A stretch of DNA of 64,000 nt, from positions 1-64,000 of the forward strand of contig CADCDK010000010.1 of the NCBI GenBank assembly GCA_902800185.1, given 5' to 3'. Within the stretch, counting starts at the first letter, position 1, and each line of letters begins with the position of its first letter. The translations under genes and the position numbers were made by a program. This document shows positions 1 to 8,686 of this stretch, piece by piece. Below the pieces are notes generated by a model. It was not told the origin of the DNA. It ran no database searches and worked only from the letters and a program-made list of their open reading frames with translations. Source of the stretch: an uncultured Prevotellaceae bacterium (GTDB taxonomy: Bacteria > Bacteroidota > Bacteroidia > Bacteroidales > Bacteroidaceae).

Positions 1-363
1 CTATACTGCTGTCACAAGGATGATGAAAGTCGCTCGATTTTATAGCGACGAAGAAATGTTTGCGACACTGTCGCAAACATTAACGTGGAGTCATTTCTTG
101 GAACTCGTTACCATAGAAGATAATAACAAGCGATTGTTCTATCAACAGATGGGCATTGCTGAGCATTGGAGCGTCAGAAACGTTTTACAATTGATGGCAC
201 AGACTATTATCTTTGTTTGCTTTTCTATCATCGAAAGTTGAAGTGTCTGGTTGCTATTGATCTTAAACTTGGGAAATTCAAACCTCAATATAAAGGGCAG
301 ATGGAATTATATCTCAAATACCTGCAAAAATATGATATGCAACCAGATGAGAACTGTTGTTGA
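1..363 (+). pseudogene. Remnant of a DUF1016/YhcG-type PD-(D/E)XK nuclease gene
   Basis: Two pieces of one family lie in different frames. The first (frame 2, open from the left edge to about 180) reads like the DUF1016 N-terminal domain, with TLTWSHFLEL and EHWSVR. The second (frame 1, about 166-363) reads like the C-terminal nuclease domain, with RQKRFTIDG, LLFYHRKLKCLVAIDLKLGKF and GQMELYLKYL. In intact members a few hundred residues lie between these blocks, so the gene appears to have lost its middle by deletion. The usual catalytic Asp before LLFYH is Cys here, and a stop follows DENCC, where the family normally continues. Family members are associated with mobile and defence islands. 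The true start lies left of the window. It is almost certainly non-functional. Confidence 0.75.
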
Positions 364-432
364 GTAATCTAGACAAGGGTGGTCGTTAGATAATATTAGT
401 TAGTAACTCATAATCATCATCGAGTTGAAACG

Positions 433-465
433 AAAAAAGCCTGAGTGTGAAGCTCAGGCTTTTTT
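433..465. terminator. Bidirectional intrinsic terminator downstream of tRNA-Pro
   Basis: A 13-bp inverted repeat (433-445 with 453-465) has an AAAAAAGCCTGAG arm and its complement, a 7-nt loop, and an A-run/T-run at the two ends. It can therefore terminate in both directions. It sits just beyond the 3' end of the minus-strand tRNA gene. Confidence 0.75.
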
Positions 466-469
466 CCTG

Positions 470-542
470 TCGGGATTACTGGACTCGAACCAGCGACCTC
501 GCGCCCCCCAGACGTGTGCGCTACCAACTGCGCTAAATCCCG
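470..542 (-). tRNA. tRNA-Pro (anticodon GGG)
   Basis: The reverse complement folds as a cloverleaf. It has a perfect 7-bp acceptor stem CGGGATT/AATCCCG, D stem GCGC/GCGC, loop CTGGGGG with anticodon GGG at 34-36, T stem GCTGG/CCAGT with the TTCGAGT loop, and discriminator A at 470. CCA is not encoded. The anticodon stem CACGT/GCGCG has an A-C mismatch at 28-42. The gene stands alone and is followed by the terminator at 433-465. Confidence 0.93.
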
Positions 543-711
543 ATGGCTTATCTTCGTAAGCGGGTGCAAAGGTAATAATAAATTTGAAAACGGGAAAGGA
601 AAATCAAAAAAAATATGAAAGAATTTGTTGGGAACGGGTTTATTTAACATCTTTTTGCGTAAACAAGGATTTATTCTCAGTTGCTTTGGGGCTTGGTTCG
701 ATGAAAATGTG

Positions 712-719
712 TACTTTTG
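712..719 (+). promoter_or_regulatory. Bacteroidetes-type -7 element for the metalloprotease/aroA operon
   Basis: TACTTTTG matches the Bacteroidetes -7 consensus TAnnTTTG. It lies 23 nt ahead of the chosen ATG at 743, giving a very short leader. No clear -33 TTTG lies at the ideal spacing; the nearest, at about 685-688, is slightly too far. Confidence 0.5.
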
Positions 720-742
720 TGCAATCAATAGCATCAAAGGGC

Positions 743-1939
743 ATGAAGAGGAAAGGCTTACATAGAATGATGATGATAGGAGTGCTGCTGTGCGCACTCC
801 TGTTGGTGAGCTGTGGGGGCGACGACGGCAGGAAAGCCGAGGAACCGGTCGTGGATTTGGACTTGGACGACGACAACACCACCGAGCCTATCGACGAGAA
901 CTACACCTACACGCTGCCCGTCATCTTCCATGTGCTCTATCAGGATGCCGATGACTCCACGCAATACGTGCGTGCCAGTAGGCTGAAGGAGATCCTGACC
1001 TATGTGAACGAGCTGTTCCAGGGCGGGGTTTACGGGTCGAGTCAGAATGTGAACGTGCGCTTTGTGATGGCTACGGCCAACGAAAAGGGTGAGAAGTTAG
1101 CCACGCCCGGCGTGGAATACGTCAAATACACGGGTACATACCCCATAGACCCCTTTGCGTTCATGAGCGATAACACGGGAACCAACGTGAAGTATATCTG
1201 GGATCCCAACGACTATATCAACGTGATGCTCTATAACTTCCAGCCCATCAACAGCACGGAGGGAATGGTGTTAGGCATCAGTCACATGCCCTACACCACG
1301 AAGGGCGAGACGGCACTCGAGGGTCTGGAGAGCATTTCGCAGAAAACGGTTGCCAAGAGGAATCTCAAGTTCCCCTACAGCTCGTCCATCAACAGCACCT
1401 ATGTCTATACCCAGTCCAGCCGATATACGCAGGCAGACAAGGGGAAGAGTGGGTACTACTATCTCTCGACGGACATCTGTGTGACGTTGGCTCATGAGCT
1501 GGGGCACTACTTAGGGCTGCACCACATGTTCAGCGAGCGCGATGGCGAAGCGGTCGATGAGTGTTTGGATTCTGACTACTGTGAAGACACTCCCAGCTAC
1601 AACCGGATAGCGTATAGCGAGTATCTCGCCACGTATGTCGCCGATTTAGATCCGTCGGAGGTGAAGATGACCGACCTGACGTTGCGTGCCGGCTGCGACG
1701 GCGAGCGCTTCTACTCGGCCAACCTGATGGACTATTCCGTCTCCTACGGCTATAAGTTCTCGGAAGAGCAGAAAGACCGCATCCGCCATGTGCTCTATTA
1801 CAGTCCGCTGATACCGGGTCCGAAGAAATCTGCTGCCGCAAGCTCACGGGCAGGGACGTCTGCGCGCAGGCAGGCCGCGTCCAGTACGGACGGCAGTGCC
1901 GACGGCCCCATTGATTTACCGATTCGAATTGTCAGATAA
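743..1939 (+). CDS. Zinc metalloprotease lipoprotein (metzincin, pappalysin/M43-like)
   Basis: A 398-residue secreted protease. The chosen ATG gives a basic N-terminus, a hydrophobic stretch and the lipobox LLVSC, so it should be a lipoprotein; a longer in-frame extension from 584 has no signal character and is upstream of the -7 element. The zinc site HELGHYLGLHH (about residue 251 on) is the metzincin HExxHxxGxxH motif. The later NLMDYS supplies the Met-turn. Cys residues around DECLDSDYCEDT and AGCDG fit the disulfide pattern of M43 cytophagalysin-like enzymes. Family members cleave extracellular proteins; the substrate here is unknown. The stop is 2 nt before aroA, so the two are probably co-transcribed, with no evident functional link. 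Confidence 0.85.
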   Translation: MKRKGLHRMMMIGVLLCALLLVSCGGDDGRKAEEPVVDLDLDDDNTTEPIDENYTYTLPVIFHVLYQDADDSTQYVRASRLKEILTYVNELFQGGVYGSSQNVNVRFVMATANEKGEKLATPGVEYVKYTGTYPIDPFAFMSDNTGTNVKYIWDPNDYINVMLYNFQPINSTEGMVLGISHMPYTTKGETALEGLESISQKTVAKRNLKFPYSSSINSTYVYTQSSRYTQADKGKSGYYYLSTDICVTLAHELGHYLGLHHMFSERDGEAVDECLDSDYCEDTPSYNRIAYSEYLATYVADLDPSEVKMTDLTLRAGCDGERFYSANLMDYSVSYGYKFSEEQKDRIRHVLYYSPLIPGPKKSAAASSRAGTSARRQAASSTDGSADGPIDLPIRIVR

Positions 1940-1941
1940 CT

Positions 1942-3198
1942 ATGCAATATTCTATTATATCCCCCTCGGAACTCAAGGCGGCCATCGCATTGCCGTCATC
2001 GAAAAGCGTTTCCAACCGCGCACTGATCATCCATGCGCTCTCGCGCAGCAACATATTACCCGACAACCTCTCAGACTGCGACGATACGGAAGTCGTGGTG
2101 CGTGCGCTGCGTGAACGGCCGCAGACCATCGACATCGGAGCCGCCGGCACTGCCATGCGGTTCATGACAGCATTCCTGGCGGTAACGGAGCAGGACTCTC
2201 CCGTCATCATCACCGGAACGGAGCGCATGAAGCATCGGCCGATAGGCGTGCTGGTCAGCGCACTGCGCCATTTGGGTGCCCGCATCGAATATGTTGAGAA
2301 GGAGGGCTTTCCCCCTCTGAGGATTTACGGTAGCCGACTGGAAGGCGGGCTGCTCGAGATTCCTGGCGATGTCAGTTCGCAGTATATCTCGGCCCTGTTG
2401 CTGATTGGGCCCATCCTCAGCAAGGGTCTGGAACTCCACATGACGGGCGGTGTCATCTCCCGTCCCTACATCGACCTGACCCTGTGGACCATGCGCGAGT
2501 TTGGCGCGGATGCCGACTGGAGCAGCGGCGATACTGTTGTGGTGAATCCTCAGCCCTATACGATTCGTCCCTATTTCATCGAGAACGACTGGAGTTCGGC
2601 CTCCTATTGGTATGAGGCAGTGGCACTGAGCCGCGACCCCGAGGCTTCCGTCACGCTCTCTGGTCTGATGGACGGTTCCCGTCAGGGCGATTCCGTCGTG
2701 CGGTACATCTTTTCGCTCTTAGGCGTAAAGACGGTCTTCTCGGTGAAGAAGCCCGGTGTGCCTACGACCGTCACACTGACAAAGACTCCCCATGTGGTGC
2801 CGCGCCTGGACTATGATTTCATCAACTCGCCCGACTTGGCACAGACTTTCGTCGTGACCTGTTGCATCCTGGGCATTCCCTTCCATTTCAAGGGACTTGC
2901 CACCCTGCGCATCAAGGAGACCGACCGCATCGAGGCCCTCAAGTGTGAACTGCTCAAGTTGGGCTATGTCCTGCAGTCGGTCAACGACAGTGAGCTGATC
3001 TGGGACGGTGAGCGCTGCGAACCCACCGGTGAGCCCGTAGAAACCTATGAAGACCATCGCATGGCCATGGCCTTTGCCCCTGCCGCTCTTCGTTTGCCGC
3101 AAATCGTCATCAACCATCCGCAGGTGGTGACCAAGTCCTATCCACGCTTTTGGGATGACCTGCAGCAGGCCGGCTTCATCGTCTCACCCGTCAAATGA
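1942..3198 (+). CDS. aroA: 3-phosphoshikimate 1-carboxyvinyltransferase (EPSP synthase)
   Basis: A cytosolic enzyme of the shikimate pathway that transfers enolpyruvyl from PEP to shikimate 3-phosphate. At 418 residues it is of normal family length. Visible motifs are LPSSKSVSNRAL near the N-terminus (substrate lysine and Ser/Arg), AAGTAMRFMTA (PEP-binding region), IKETDRIEAL and the C-terminal DHRMAMAFA. The domain is complete and uninterrupted. It starts 2 nt after the metalloprotease stop and is followed 15 nt later by a small membrane protein gene, so it lies inside a compact plus-strand operon. Assignment is firm. Confidence 0.97.
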   Translation: MQYSIISPSELKAAIALPSSKSVSNRALIIHALSRSNILPDNLSDCDDTEVVVRALRERPQTIDIGAAGTAMRFMTAFLAVTEQDSPVIITGTERMKHRPIGVLVSALRHLGARIEYVEKEGFPPLRIYGSRLEGGLLEIPGDVSSQYISALLLIGPILSKGLELHMTGGVISRPYIDLTLWTMREFGADADWSSGDTVVVNPQPYTIRPYFIENDWSSASYWYEAVALSRDPEASVTLSGLMDGSRQGDSVVRYIFSLLGVKTVFSVKKPGVPTTVTLTKTPHVVPRLDYDFINSPDLAQTFVVTCCILGIPFHFKGLATLRIKETDRIEALKCELLKLGYVLQSVNDSELIWDGERCEPTGEPVETYEDHRMAMAFAPAALRLPQIVINHPQVVTKSYPRFWDDLQQAGFIVSPVK

Positions 3199-3213
3199 TC
3201 ATCGAGAAGTCCT

Positions 3214-3597
3214 ATGCTCTACCTGCTCCTGTCTCTTGTCCTGTTGGGTGTTGTTGCAGCCCTGTTGGGTTGGCGCTCGAACCGTCGGCACGGTGAGGAA
3301 CCCGTTGTCGTGAATGATTCGTGTGCCACCTGTAATGGCGACAATGACAAGTGTGAGCAGGAGTGCATGATGGAGGCCGCCACTCAGCCCGTCGAGTATT
3401 TCGACGATGAGGAGCTCGATGCCTTCCGAGGCCGCCGCTCCGACGAATACACCGACGACGAGATACAGCAGTTCGCCTATATCCTCGACACCATGCAGCC
3501 GACGGACGTAAGGCCGTGGACGCGCAGTCTCACCCTTCGCGGCATAGAGGTGCCCGACGAACTCAAGGACGAGCTCTTTCTCAGGCTCGGTTCTTAG
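3214..3597 (+). CDS. Small membrane-anchored protein with Cys cluster, unknown function
   Basis: A 127-residue protein with one N-terminal membrane segment (LYLLLSLVLLGVVAALLGW), a basic stretch RSNRRH that favours a cytoplasmic C-terminal part, and a Cys cluster CATC-x6-CEQEC that might bind metal. The rest is acidic and charged, with EYFDDEELDAFRGR and YTDDEIQQFAYIL. I recognise it as a type of hypothetical protein seen in Bacteroidales but know no function. It sits between aroA and porW in the same direction, 15 nt after aroA and 82 nt before porW, which suggests shared transcription. Confidence 0.7.
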   Translation: MLYLLLSLVLLGVVAALLGWRSNRRHGEEPVVVNDSCATCNGDNDKCEQECMMEAATQPVEYFDDEELDAFRGRRSDEYTDDEIQQFAYILDTMQPTDVRPWTRSLTLRGIEVPDELKDELFLRLGS

Positions 3598-3679
3598 GGA
3601 TGGCATGGATGGCATGCAGCCTCATTTTTTGGGGTTGCCGAAACAATAAATAGCTCCTTTGATGAGTTTATAGAAATAT

Positions 3680-6600
3680 ATGTCTTTGCGTAGAACAAAA
3701 TATGTGATCGTTCTTTTACTGCCGGCCCTGTTGTTGGCGGTAGGCTGTTCTACGAAAAAAAACACCGCACAGACTCGGTTCTGGCATTCCTTCAATGCCA
3801 AGTACAACACCTATTACAACGGAACGCTTGCCTATATCGACGGTTCGCTCGAAAAGGAAAAGGGCAACAAGGACAACTTCACCGAGGTGATACCCCTTTA
3901 CACCGTGAGCAACAAGAACAGTCGCGAGATAGGAAAGGGTAACTTCGACCGTGCCATCGAGAAGTGCAAGAAGGCCATCAAGCTGCATAGCATCAAGCGA
4001 CGCCCTGAGTGGAACAAGTCGCGCCGGAAGACCGAGCGTGACCTCGAGTGGCTCAGTCGGCGCGAGTACAATCCCTTCCTTTGGAAGGCATGGATGCTGA
4101 TGGGACGTTCACAGTTCCATCAGGGTGCTTTCGACGATGCTGCCTCCACCTTTGCCTACATGAGTCGTATCTACAAGACCCAGCCCGCCATCTATGGAAG
4201 GGCAAGGGCGTGGCTGGCCAAGTGCTATATCGAAGAAGACTGGCTGTACGACGCCGAGGATGTCATCCGCAATATGCAGCGTGACTCCCTTCACTGGCGT
4301 GCCAGAAAGGAATGGGACTATACCCTTGCCGACTACTATATCCATACGGGCGACTACGCCTCTGCCATCCCTTATCTGCGCAAGGTCATCCATCATGAGA
4401 TGCGCCGCGTGCAGAAAGCCCGCGAGTGGTATCTGTTAGGTCAGCTCGAGGCTGCCGTCGGGCATCGCATGGAAGCCTACAAAGCCTTTAAGCATGTCAT
4501 CCGACTCAATCCTCCCTACGAGGTGGAGTTCAACGCCCGCATCTCGATGACCGAGGTCATGGCGGAGGGGCAGTATAAGAAGATGATTGGCAAACTGCGC
4601 CGCATGGCACGCTCCGACAACAACAAGGACTATCTCGACCAGGTATATTATGCCATCGGCAACATCTATTTAGCACAGCGTGATACCGCCAAGGCTATCG
4701 GTGCCTATGAGAAAGGACGGGAGAAAGCCACTCGTAGCGGTATCGAGAAAGGTGTGCTGCTGCTCAAGTTGGGAAACCTCTATTGGGAGAAAGAGAAGTT
4801 TTCCGATGCCCAGCGCTGTTACGGTGAAGCCATCGGTTTGCTCGACAAGGAACGCAAGGATTACCAAGAGCTGTCGAACCGCTCGAAGGTGCTTGATGAA
4901 CTCGTTCCCTATACCGACGCCGTGCAGTTGCAAGACTCGTTGCAAGCTTTGGCCCTGATGAGCGAAGCGGATCGGAACGCTGCCATCGACCGCGTGATAG
5001 ACGCCCTGAAAAAGAAGGAAAAGGAAGAGCGCAACGCGCAGGCCGAGGCCGATGCCCAACGAACCCAGCAACGCAACGGGGCACAGGGCAACAGGCTCGC
5101 TACTCCGAATGCCACCAACCGCTCCACCACGCCGGGCTCTCAGCAGAATGCCGTGTGGTATTTCTATAATACTATGGCTGTGCAGCAGGGTAAGCAGGCT
5201 TTCGAGAAGCAGTGGGGAAAGCGTGAGAACGTGGATAACTGGCAGCGTGTCAATCAGACGGTCGTGGCCGGTATGGGCATGCCTGCCGAAGAGCTCACAC
5301 AGGAGCAGCGCGACTCCATCGCATTTGAGGAGGCTCGGCAGGACTCGCTGAAACAGGTCAACGACAGTGCGCAGAACGATCCTCACAAACGGGAGTATTA
5401 CCTGGCACAGATTCCCTTCACCGAAGAACAACTCGCTTCGAGCAACCTCATCATACAGGACGGACTTTTCCATTCGGGTGTGATCTTCAAGGATAAGCTT
5501 GACAACCTGCCGCTCAGTGAGAAAGCCCTGCTCCGCCTCTCTACGGAGTACCCCGAGTTTGAAACCATGGACGATGTGTTCTATCACCTCTACCTGCTTT
5601 ACTCCCGCAAGGGAGATACGGCTACGGCTGATGTCTATCTGCAACGGCTTTTAGAGAACTATCCCGAATCGACATGGACACAGATTCTCTCAGACCCGTT
5701 CTATAAGGAGAATGCCCAGTTTGGCGAACAGATTGAAGACTCGCTCTATGGAGCAACCTATGTGGCATTCAAGGAAGACCGCTTTCAGGAAGTGGCCGGC
5801 AACAGTCATGTTTCCGAGACACGCTTCCCCCTGGGGGCCAACCGCGACAAGTTCCTGTTCATCAATGGACTGAGCAAGCTCAACAACGGGGACGGCGATG
5901 GGTGCCTGGAGGACATGAAGACGCTGGTGGAGAAATTCCCCAAGAGTCAGCTCGCACAGATGGCCGGCATGATCATCAACGGTGTGAAGGAGGGTCGGCA
6001 GCTTCATGGTGGAAAGTTCGACCTGGGCGATGTGTGGAGCCGACGTTCTGTGGTGCTCAGCGACAGCGATTCTATCAATGCCCGTCAGCTGTCGCCCGAC
6101 CGCAACGCCAACTTCCTCTATGTCATAGCCTACAAGCCCGATTCGGTCAATGAGAATCAGTTGCTCTTCGAACTGGCCCGCTATAACTTCACGAGCTACA
6201 TGGTGCGCAACTTTGACATCACCATCGAACAGGATCAGGGACTGCACCTCATGCAGGTGTCGGGATTCCGCAACTACGACGAGGCTTTGCAGTATGTACG
6301 CCAGCTCTATCAGCAGGAGAATATCGTGCGAAGGTTGGGCACCAGTCGGTCTATCATCATCAGTGACGTCAACCTCCCGCTGCTCGGCAAGCAGTTCAGC
6401 TATGATGACTACGATGCGTTCTACACTGAGAACTTTGTACCTTTAGAGGTCAGCGACCGAGAACTCCTGAGTGAACCTGCTGAACTCGGCTATGACCGTG
6501 AGGACGAGGTGGCGGAACCTGAAGCTGAACAGGATGAGGAAACGGCAACCGAAGGAGTAGGGGAGGAAGGAAACAGCTATCTGCCCGAGGAAGAGCTGCA

Positions 6601-7063
6601 GCCTGTGGCCCAGCCCACAGAGGATGCAACCATCGTGCAGCCTGAGGAGGAGCCGCAACCCGTGGCCCAGCCCACAGAGGATGCAACCATCGTGCAGCCC
6701 GAGGAGGAACCACAACCTGTGGCACAGCCTGCAAAGGATGCAACCATCGTACAGCCTGAGGAGGAACCGCAGCCTGTGACCCAGCCCGCAGAGGATGCAA
6801 CCATCGTGCAGCCTGAGGAGGAACCACAGCCTGTGCCCCAGCCTGCAGAGGATGCAACCATCGTACAGCCTGAGGAGGAACCGCAGCCTGTGACCCAGCC
6901 CGCAGAGGATGAGTTCGTGGTGGACGACGAGGAGCCCACTGCCGAGGACGATGTCATCTATTTCAATGAGGATACCCCACAACAGCCGACTAATGCCAAG
7001 CCCGATAACCGCAAGGAGAGCTTCGAACTGGAAGACGAGTATTATGAGCTTGACGGATTTTAG
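3680..7063 (+). CDS. porW: T9SS periplasmic TPR lipoprotein PorW/SprE
   Basis: A 1127-residue lipoprotein of the type IX secretion system, required in Porphyromonas and Flavobacterium for secretion (PorW) and gliding (SprE). The lipobox LAVGC is followed by the family-typical STKKNTAQTRFWHSFNAKYNTYYNG. Several TPR-like segments follow, such as RARAWLAKCYIEEDWLYDAE and YAIGNIYLAQRDTAKAIGAYE. A C-terminal domain (about residues 820-920) carries SPDRNANFLYVIAYKPDS. The tail is very acidic and holds a 19-residue tandem repeat (separate entry). The next gene, 24 nt on, encodes the T9SS regulator PorX, which supports the call. The acidic repeat tail is unlikely to be the conserved functional part. 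Confidence 0.88.
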   Translation: MSLRRTKYVIVLLLPALLLAVGCSTKKNTAQTRFWHSFNAKYNTYYNGTLAYIDGSLEKEKGNKDNFTEVIPLYTVSNKNSREIGKGNFDRAIEKCKKAIKLHSIKRRPEWNKSRRKTERDLEWLSRREYNPFLWKAWMLMGRSQFHQGAFDDAASTFAYMSRIYKTQPAIYGRARAWLAKCYIEEDWLYDAEDVIRNMQRDSLHWRARKEWDYTLADYYIHTGDYASAIPYLRKVIHHEMRRVQKAREWYLLGQLEAAVGHRMEAYKAFKHVIRLNPPYEVEFNARISMTEVMAEGQYKKMIGKLRRMARSDNNKDYLDQVYYAIGNIYLAQRDTAKAIGAYEKGREKATRSGIEKGVLLLKLGNLYWEKEKFSDAQRCYGEAIGLLDKERKDYQELSNRSKVLDELVPYTDAVQLQDSLQALALMSEADRNAAIDRVIDALKKKEKEERNAQAEADAQRTQQRNGAQGNRLATPNATNRSTTPGSQQNAVWYFYNTMAVQQGKQAFEKQWGKRENVDNWQRVNQTVVAGMGMPAEELTQEQRDSIAFEEARQDSLKQVNDSAQNDPHKREYYLAQIPFTEEQLASSNLIIQDGLFHSGVIFKDKLDNLPLSEKALLRLSTEYPEFETMDDVFYHLYLLYSRKGDTATADVYLQRLLENYPESTWTQILSDPFYKENAQFGEQIEDSLYGATYVAFKEDRFQEVAGNSHVSETRFPLGANRDKFLFINGLSKLNNGDGDGCLEDMKTLVEKFPKSQLAQMAGMIINGVKEGRQLHGGKFDLGDVWSRRSVVLSDSDSINARQLSPDRNANFLYVIAYKPDSVNENQLLFELARYNFTSYMVRNFDITIEQDQGLHLMQVSGFRNYDEALQYVRQLYQQENIVRRLGTSRSIIISDVNLPLLGKQFSYDDYDAFYTENFVPLEVSDRELLSEPAELGYDREDEVAEPEAEQDEETATEGVGEEGNSYLPEEELQPVAQPTEDATIVQPEEEPQPVAQPTEDATIVQPEEEPQPVAQPAKDATIVQPEEEPQPVTQPAEDATIVQPEEEPQPVPQPAEDATIVQPEEEPQPVTQPAEDEFVVDDEEPTAEDDVIYFNEDTPQQPTNAKPDNRKESFELEDEYYELDGF
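6599..6912 (+). repeat. 57-bp tandem repeat inside porW (19-residue acidic/Pro/Gln unit)
   Basis: Five full copies and one partial copy of a 57-bp unit begin at 6599, 6656, 6713, 6770, 6827 and 6884. The unit encodes QPVAQPTEDATIVQPEEEP with small changes (T/A, A/T/P, E/K). The period is exactly in frame. Copy number could vary by recombination or slippage without breaking the frame. Confidence 0.93.
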
Positions 7064-7087
7064 GCCGGACGCTAAAAACGATAAACG

Positions 7088-8686
7088 ATGAACTATGAAC
7101 TATTATGGGTTGATGACGAGATTGAACTCTTAAAGGCCCACATCATTTTTCTGGAAAAGAAAGGCTATCATGTAGTCACCGTCAGTAATGGAACCGATGC
7201 TATCGACCAGTGTCGGCAGCATACCTTCGACCTCATTCTCCTGGATGAGATGATGCCTGGACTGACAGGGTTGGAGACCTTGCAGCAAATCAAGGAGATC
7301 TCACCCAACACGCCCGTTGTGATGTGTACCAAGAGCGAGGAGGAGAATATCATGGACCAGGCCATTGGCTCCAAGATTGCCGACTATCTCATCAAGCCCG
7401 TTAACCCCAGTCAGATCCTGCTCACACTGAAGAAGAACATACACCGCAAGGAGATTGAAACCGAGGTGACCCAGAGTGGATACCAGCAGAACTTCATGGA
7501 CATTTCCATGCAGATACAAGACTGCCGCACCTTTGACGACTGGAAGCATGTTTATCGTCGGCTTGTCCACTGGGAGCTGGAACTGAGTAGCACCGACAGC
7601 AAGATGACCGACATCCTCAACGCACAGAAAGAGGAAGCCAATGGCGGATTTGCCAAATTCGTCAAGCAGAACTACCTCGGGTGGATAGAGGAAAGGACTG
7701 AGCGACTGGAGGCCAAGAAGAATCCGTCATCCCGTTCCTCAAGTCCTTCCCCCCTTCTCTCTCCCGACATCTTCAGCCGTCGTGTGTTCCCGCTGCTTGA
7801 TCAGGGCGAGCAGGTCTTTCTCATTGTCATCGATAACTTCCGCTACGACCAGTGGCGCGTTCTTGCCAGTGAGTTAGGCGATCTCTTCGATATTGACGAA
7901 GACCTCTACATGAGCATCCTGCCTACCGCCACGCAGTATGCGCGCAATGCCATCTTCAGCGGACTCATGCCGAACAAGATTGCCGAGATGTTTCCCGACT
8001 TGTGGGTTGATGAAGACGAGGAAGAGGGAAAGAACCTCAACGAGGAACCGCTGATCGAAACACAGATACGCCGCTATCGCCGTCACGACACATTCTCCTA
8101 TCACAAGATCAACGACTCGATGGGCGCCGAGCGTTTCCTCACTCAGCTCAACACGCTGCGGAACAACAACCTGAATGTCGTGGTGTTCAACTTTATCGAT
8201 ATGCTCTCCCATGCCCGTACCGAGTCGAAGATGGTGCGTGAGCTTGCCAATAACGAGAGTGCATATCGCAGCATCACCCTCTCATGGTTCCGCCATTCCA
8301 GCATGGCCGAGGTGCTGCGCCAGTTGGCACAGACCGACTATCGCATCCTCATTACCACAGACCATGGCTCCATCCGTGCGTCGCGGCCTGTGAAGATTAT
8401 CGGTGACCGTAACACCAATACCAACCTGCGGTACAAGTTAGGAAAGAACCTCAACTACAATCCCAAGGAGGTCTTTGCCATTCGGGAACCGCAGAAGGCT
8501 TTGCTGCCCGCCCCGAATCTTTCTACGAGCTATGTCTTTGCTACGGGTGACAGCTTCTTTGCCTATCCCAATAATTACAACTACTACGTGTCTTACTACA
8601 AGGATACCTTCCAGCATGGAGGCATCTCCATGGAAGAAATGATTATTCCCCTTGTATCCATGAAAAGTAAAAGAGTAAAAAGATGA
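7088..8686 (+). CDS. porX: PorX: response regulator with PglZ-type effector domain (T9SS regulator)
   Basis: A 532-residue cytosolic regulator. Residues 1-120 are a receiver domain with acidic pocket VDDE, phosphoacceptor D53 in LILLDEMMPG, the conserved Thr region VVMCTKS, and Lys in LIKPVN. A helical linker follows. The C-terminal alkaline-phosphatase-fold PglZ domain has VIDNFRYDQWR, LPTATQYARNAIFSG and TTDHGS. In Porphyromonas PorX works with PorY to control T9SS genes. The linker contains a Ser/Pro-rich insertion, NPSSRSSSPSPLLSPD, encoded by a pyrimidine-rich tract. It lies 24 nt after porW and overlaps tsaE by 4 nt (ATGA). Confidence 0.93.
   Translation: MNYELLWVDDEIELLKAHIIFLEKKGYHVVTVSNGTDAIDQCRQHTFDLILLDEMMPGLTGLETLQQIKEISPNTPVVMCTKSEEENIMDQAIGSKIADYLIKPVNPSQILLTLKKNIHRKEIETEVTQSGYQQNFMDISMQIQDCRTFDDWKHVYRRLVHWELELSSTDSKMTDILNAQKEEANGGFAKFVKQNYLGWIEERTERLEAKKNPSSRSSSPSPLLSPDIFSRRVFPLLDQGEQVFLIVIDNFRYDQWRVLASELGDLFDIDEDLYMSILPTATQYARNAIFSGLMPNKIAEMFPDLWVDEDEEEGKNLNEEPLIETQIRRYRRHDTFSYHKINDSMGAERFLTQLNTLRNNNLNVVVFNFIDMLSHARTESKMVRELANNESAYRSITLSWFRHSSMAEVLRQLAQTDYRILITTDHGSIRASRPVKIIGDRNTNTNLRYKLGKNLNYNPKEVFAIREPQKALLPAPNLSTSYVFATGDSFFAYPNNYNYYVSYYKDTFQHGGISMEEMIIPLVSMKSKRVKR

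Noticed and set aside
584-742. Upstream in-frame extension of the metalloprotease
   Set aside because: It runs over the -7 element and would bury the signal peptide and lipobox inside the protein.
6443-6982. Repetitive minus-strand open frames over the PorW tail
   Set aside because: The repeat seen there is the complement of the porW 57-bp tandem repeat, not a separate gene.
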